Part shown: positions 61,333 through 64,000 of the stretch, piece by piece
How the letters are laid out: every line of letters begins with the position of its first letter
Position numbering within the stretch: the stretch's first letter is position 1
Source: Cymodocea nodosa
Taxonomy: Eukaryota > Streptophyta > Magnoliopsida > Alismatales > Cymodoceaceae
Length of the DNA stretch: 64,000 bases
Direction: 5' to 3'
NCBI GenBank assembly: GCA_036874045.1
Contig: CM072337.1
Location: 9,238,001 to 9,302,000 of the forward strand
Notes under the pieces: model-generated
Told to the model about the DNA's origin: nothing
The model's input: the letters and a program-made list of their open reading frames with translations, nothing else
Databases searched by the model: none
Made by a program: the position numbers and the translations under genes

Positions 61333-61980
61333 AGCACACACATCAAACATAATATCAGGTCTACTAGTTGTCAAATAAAGTAAAGAACCAATCATACTTC
61401 TGTATTTTTTTTGATTTATTGATTTTCCTATGTCATCAATATCTAACTTTAAAGAAGTACTCATAGGAGTTCCTCGAATCCTTGTATCATTAAAATTAAA
61501 TTTCTTGAGCATTTCATCTACATATTTTTTCAGATTTAAAAATATACCTTTATCCATTTGCTTAATTTGAAGTCCTAGAAAATATGAAAGTTCTCCTGTC
61601 ATACTCATTTAAAACTGACTAGTCATCTCTTTAGAAAATATTTTTATCAGTTTATCAGAGGTTGCTCCAAAGATTATATCATCCACATATATTTGAACAA
61701 CAATCTGATCTTTACCATCTCTTTTGATAAATAGAGTATGATCCACTTTTCCCATGATATAACATTGTTCTATTAAAAAATTAGATAATCTTTCATACCA
61801 TGATTTAGGTGCTTGCTTCAAACCATATAAGGTTTTCTTCAATTTATACACAAAGTCAGGATTTTTAATATCTTCAAATCCAGGTGGTTGTTTTACATAG
61901 ACTTCTTCATTAATTAAACCATTTAGAAATGCACTCTTTACATCCATTTGATATAATTTAAAATCCATATAATAAGCATA
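61333..61980 (-). pseudogene. Ty1/copia RT remnant, minus strand
   Basis: RT words MDFKLYQMDVKSAFLNG, VYVKQPPGFEDI, YKLKKTLYGLKQAPKSWYER, the palm motif IYVDDIIFGAT and SYFLGLQIKQMDKGIF place this as the second half of a SIRE-like RT, read from about 61980 down to the insertion point of C. The upstream end is abrupt. It has one or two breaks. Confidence 0.92.
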
Positions 61981-62436
61981 TTAAATCAATTATGATATAT
62001 ATTTAACTCAACAAAGCACCTTTGTTGGGTTAAATTTTAATTCAACAAACAAGTTTGTTGACTTAAGTTCACTTAAGCTTATTTCTATTGTTTGTGTAAA
62101 TTTTACCTCTCAGAAATAAAACTTTCAGATGTCAATAATTATATCAGTATCATTTCTCTAATTATCATTTATTAGATTACAATAACCATAAATATCATCT
62201 CCCTTTATATTATATGCAATTAAAATTATAATCATCTTTTTATAACATTTCTCCCCTTTTTTGTCATTAATCAAAAAGATAATTACAGAGACTATATATA
62301 GTAAGAGATATATTTACAACGCTTTTTATAAACAATAATAAGAATTGAATACATTTATAGAAAAATGTATTGTTCAATGAATCAAACAATGAATACAAAC
62401 ATTCCATTTTGTATTCAGATATAAGCAAACAAGCAG
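61981..62436 (-). other. Non-coding stretch between copia RT and the divergent extra ORF
   Basis: It holds CAACAAAG / CTTTGTTG palindromes (about 62008-62065) and a polypurine run (AAAAAAGGGGAG on the minus strand, about 62251-62262) next to the complement of TTGTCATTAATCAAAAAG. A similar purine run precedes the 3' LTR in SIRE-group copia elements. No gene seen. Confidence 0.45.
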
Positions 62437-64000
62437 TTATCGACCCCTCCTAAGTATATCATTTATAGCATTACTGATTTTATCTCCTAGATGCCTAATA
62501 TCATTTCTGATATCATCTAGGTCAGGAGGTATCTGGGTTGTTGTTCTGCTTGCACTGAATAACTTTGTTGTTGTGGTCGAATCTATTCTGTACAATCAGG
62601 TTGTTGTTGTTGTTGTCATTGAGTTTTATGCATGGCTTAGAATTTTTGCAAATCTTTTATACTAAATGCTCTCATGCCTTTAGTTTCAGAGGGCCAGTCG
62701 GATAAATTCAATTGGCTTGCAAGGATTCTACATACAGCATCACCATAAAATAACCTTAAACTCATATGCTGTAGTTGAGAAGTAAAAACATCAAATCAAT
62801 TGATTTGAATTCTATTCAGCAGACCATAAGTTGCATATAAACAACTTCTACTGACTTCCATATTGTGTCCAACTCTCTGAAATAAATTGGCATGCAATAT
62901 ATTTGCAATAAACCTTGCCTCTACATTTAGATTTTCCATTAATCTCATTTCAGAATATACATCTGGAATATTTGATAAAGACTGAATGTTCCATTCCAAT
63001 TGTCTAATCATGTCAAATCTGTTTGTAACAACAACACCTTCATTCTTTAATCCCAAAACTTCAAAAATTAACTCAGGAGACAATATGTACTATTGATTTA
63101 TTTGAGTTTTCAGAAAATTTTCATTCTTGACCAAATTGCTATAGAAAGCTACAATAAGCTTTGTATTGCTTCCATTTTGTTCCAACTGGCAAGAATTGAA
63201 TGAGGCTTTGAAACTCAAATAGATCTCTTATTTCTATCAAATTTCTGCATTTTATTGGACGAGTATGTAGAATCTGACATGTAAGCAAATTATTGTATTT
63301 TTGCAATGCTTCTTCAGATCTAAAATGAATTGAATTACCTTGAAATTGTAATACTGTACACAAAGAAGGTGATACTTGAAGCCGTGATTCAAAGTTTAAT
63401 TCATCTTCAATAACTTCTTCAAAATGAATGTCATGTTGTTCCTTTGTGAAAATATTTTTTTAAAGCTGCTTAGGTAAACTTGATTCTTCAGCTTTAACAT
63501 TGTAAGGAACATTTTCAATATGCTCAACATCCATCTATTCAGTCTCTATAGAATGATCAGAGTTCAATTTTTTGACAAATTCTACAACTGGTGTATCTGT
63601 TTGTAATTGTTCATTTTGTTCAACAGATATCTCCATTGATACATGCTGTGAATTCTTAGACTCTGTTTCTATAGATTCTAAAGAAGGCTGGTTGACGTTT
63701 AGCTCTTCTAGAGTCTTAACGATTTCAATATCTGCTATTCCAAACAATTCAGCTTGTGAACTAGTTATTGCCTCAACATTGTCAATTATATCTGCAATAA
63801 CTTGTTCAATGTCAGGTGCCTAATGCTCTAATTTTTCAATTTCTACATCATCAGGACTTAAACTAAGAGAAAAACTTGAGCTCATATTTGACTTGTGTTT
63901 CTTCTCAAGTTTTCTAGCAAGAGATAATAAAGTCTCATTATCATCATCAGTTTCAATATGCTCGGAACTGATGAGTTTATCAGATGCACAGTAAGGTACA
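62437..64000 (-). pseudogene. Divergent extra ORF of another retroelement (PF20167-like), runs off the window
   Basis: Open pieces at 62796-63083, 63139-63363 and 63535-63747, plus weaker parts down to 62437, match the layout of the aORFs of B and C at low identity. There is an acidic N-terminal part, then FQGNSIHFRSEEALQKYNNL (compare VHFCSQEAYTKYQEI), DLFEFQSLIQFL, MSPELIFEVLGLKNEGVVV, MRLMENLNVEARFIANILHA and LRLFYGDAV. It differs enough to be a separate family, either Athila-like or the env-position ORF of a SIRE-like copia, given the nearby copia-style polypurine run. A few breaks. Confidence 0.65.

Overview
The window looks like 64 kb of gene-poor, AT-rich plant chromatin made almost entirely of nested LTR retrotransposons. 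The evidence for a plant is the Athila-type Ty3/gypsy polyproteins with a tRNA-Asp primer-binding site, SIRE-like Ty1/copia polyproteins, and plant-type F-box and 'putative plant transposon protein' reading frames. A dicot is likely but not proven. I see no independent host gene, no tRNA or rRNA gene and no CRISPR array.

Layout. Element A (before base 1 to 12327, minus strand) is a short member of an Athila-like family. It sits in an older plus-strand pol remnant of a related element, E (12328-16192). A SIRE-like copia LTR (16193-17848) and its plus-strand coding remnant follow. That copia is interrupted by element B (19273-36749, minus strand, 5-bp target duplication ATTAT). The copia then resumes for about 90 bp and stops at a junction with element D (36839-43372), a second Athila-like family on the minus strand with one 2.6-kb LTR. 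Next comes minus-strand copia (RNase H part), interrupted by element C (43834-61332, minus strand, target duplication AGCAC), then the copia RT part up to about 61980. The last 2 kb hold a divergent minus-strand frame related to the extra ORF of A, B and C.

How the parts relate. A, B and C are one family with an unusual order, read on the minus strand: 5' LTR, tRNA-Asp PBS, zinc-knuckle/protease/RT/RNase H/integrase, a hairpin-rich spacer, a Glu-rich extra ORF (aORF, absent from A except for a trace), a small ORF, a capsid-type gag, an F-box protein gene, a 1.75-kb non-coding tail with two polypurine tracts, and the 3' LTR. The two main points are that the capsid gag lies downstream of pol, and that an F-box gene with an F-box-associated domain travels inside the element in all three copies. 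The family, and partly the copia LTR too, is also full of short near-perfect palindromes of at least three sequence types.

History. The plus-strand and minus-strand copia pieces are complementary halves that break at the same place and share only 30 bp there, which suggests an inversion with staggered ends. By eye over about 250 bp, the LTRs of A differ by about 3% and those of B and C by about 5-6%, so A would be the youngest insertion. All the elements are fossils with several breaks each.
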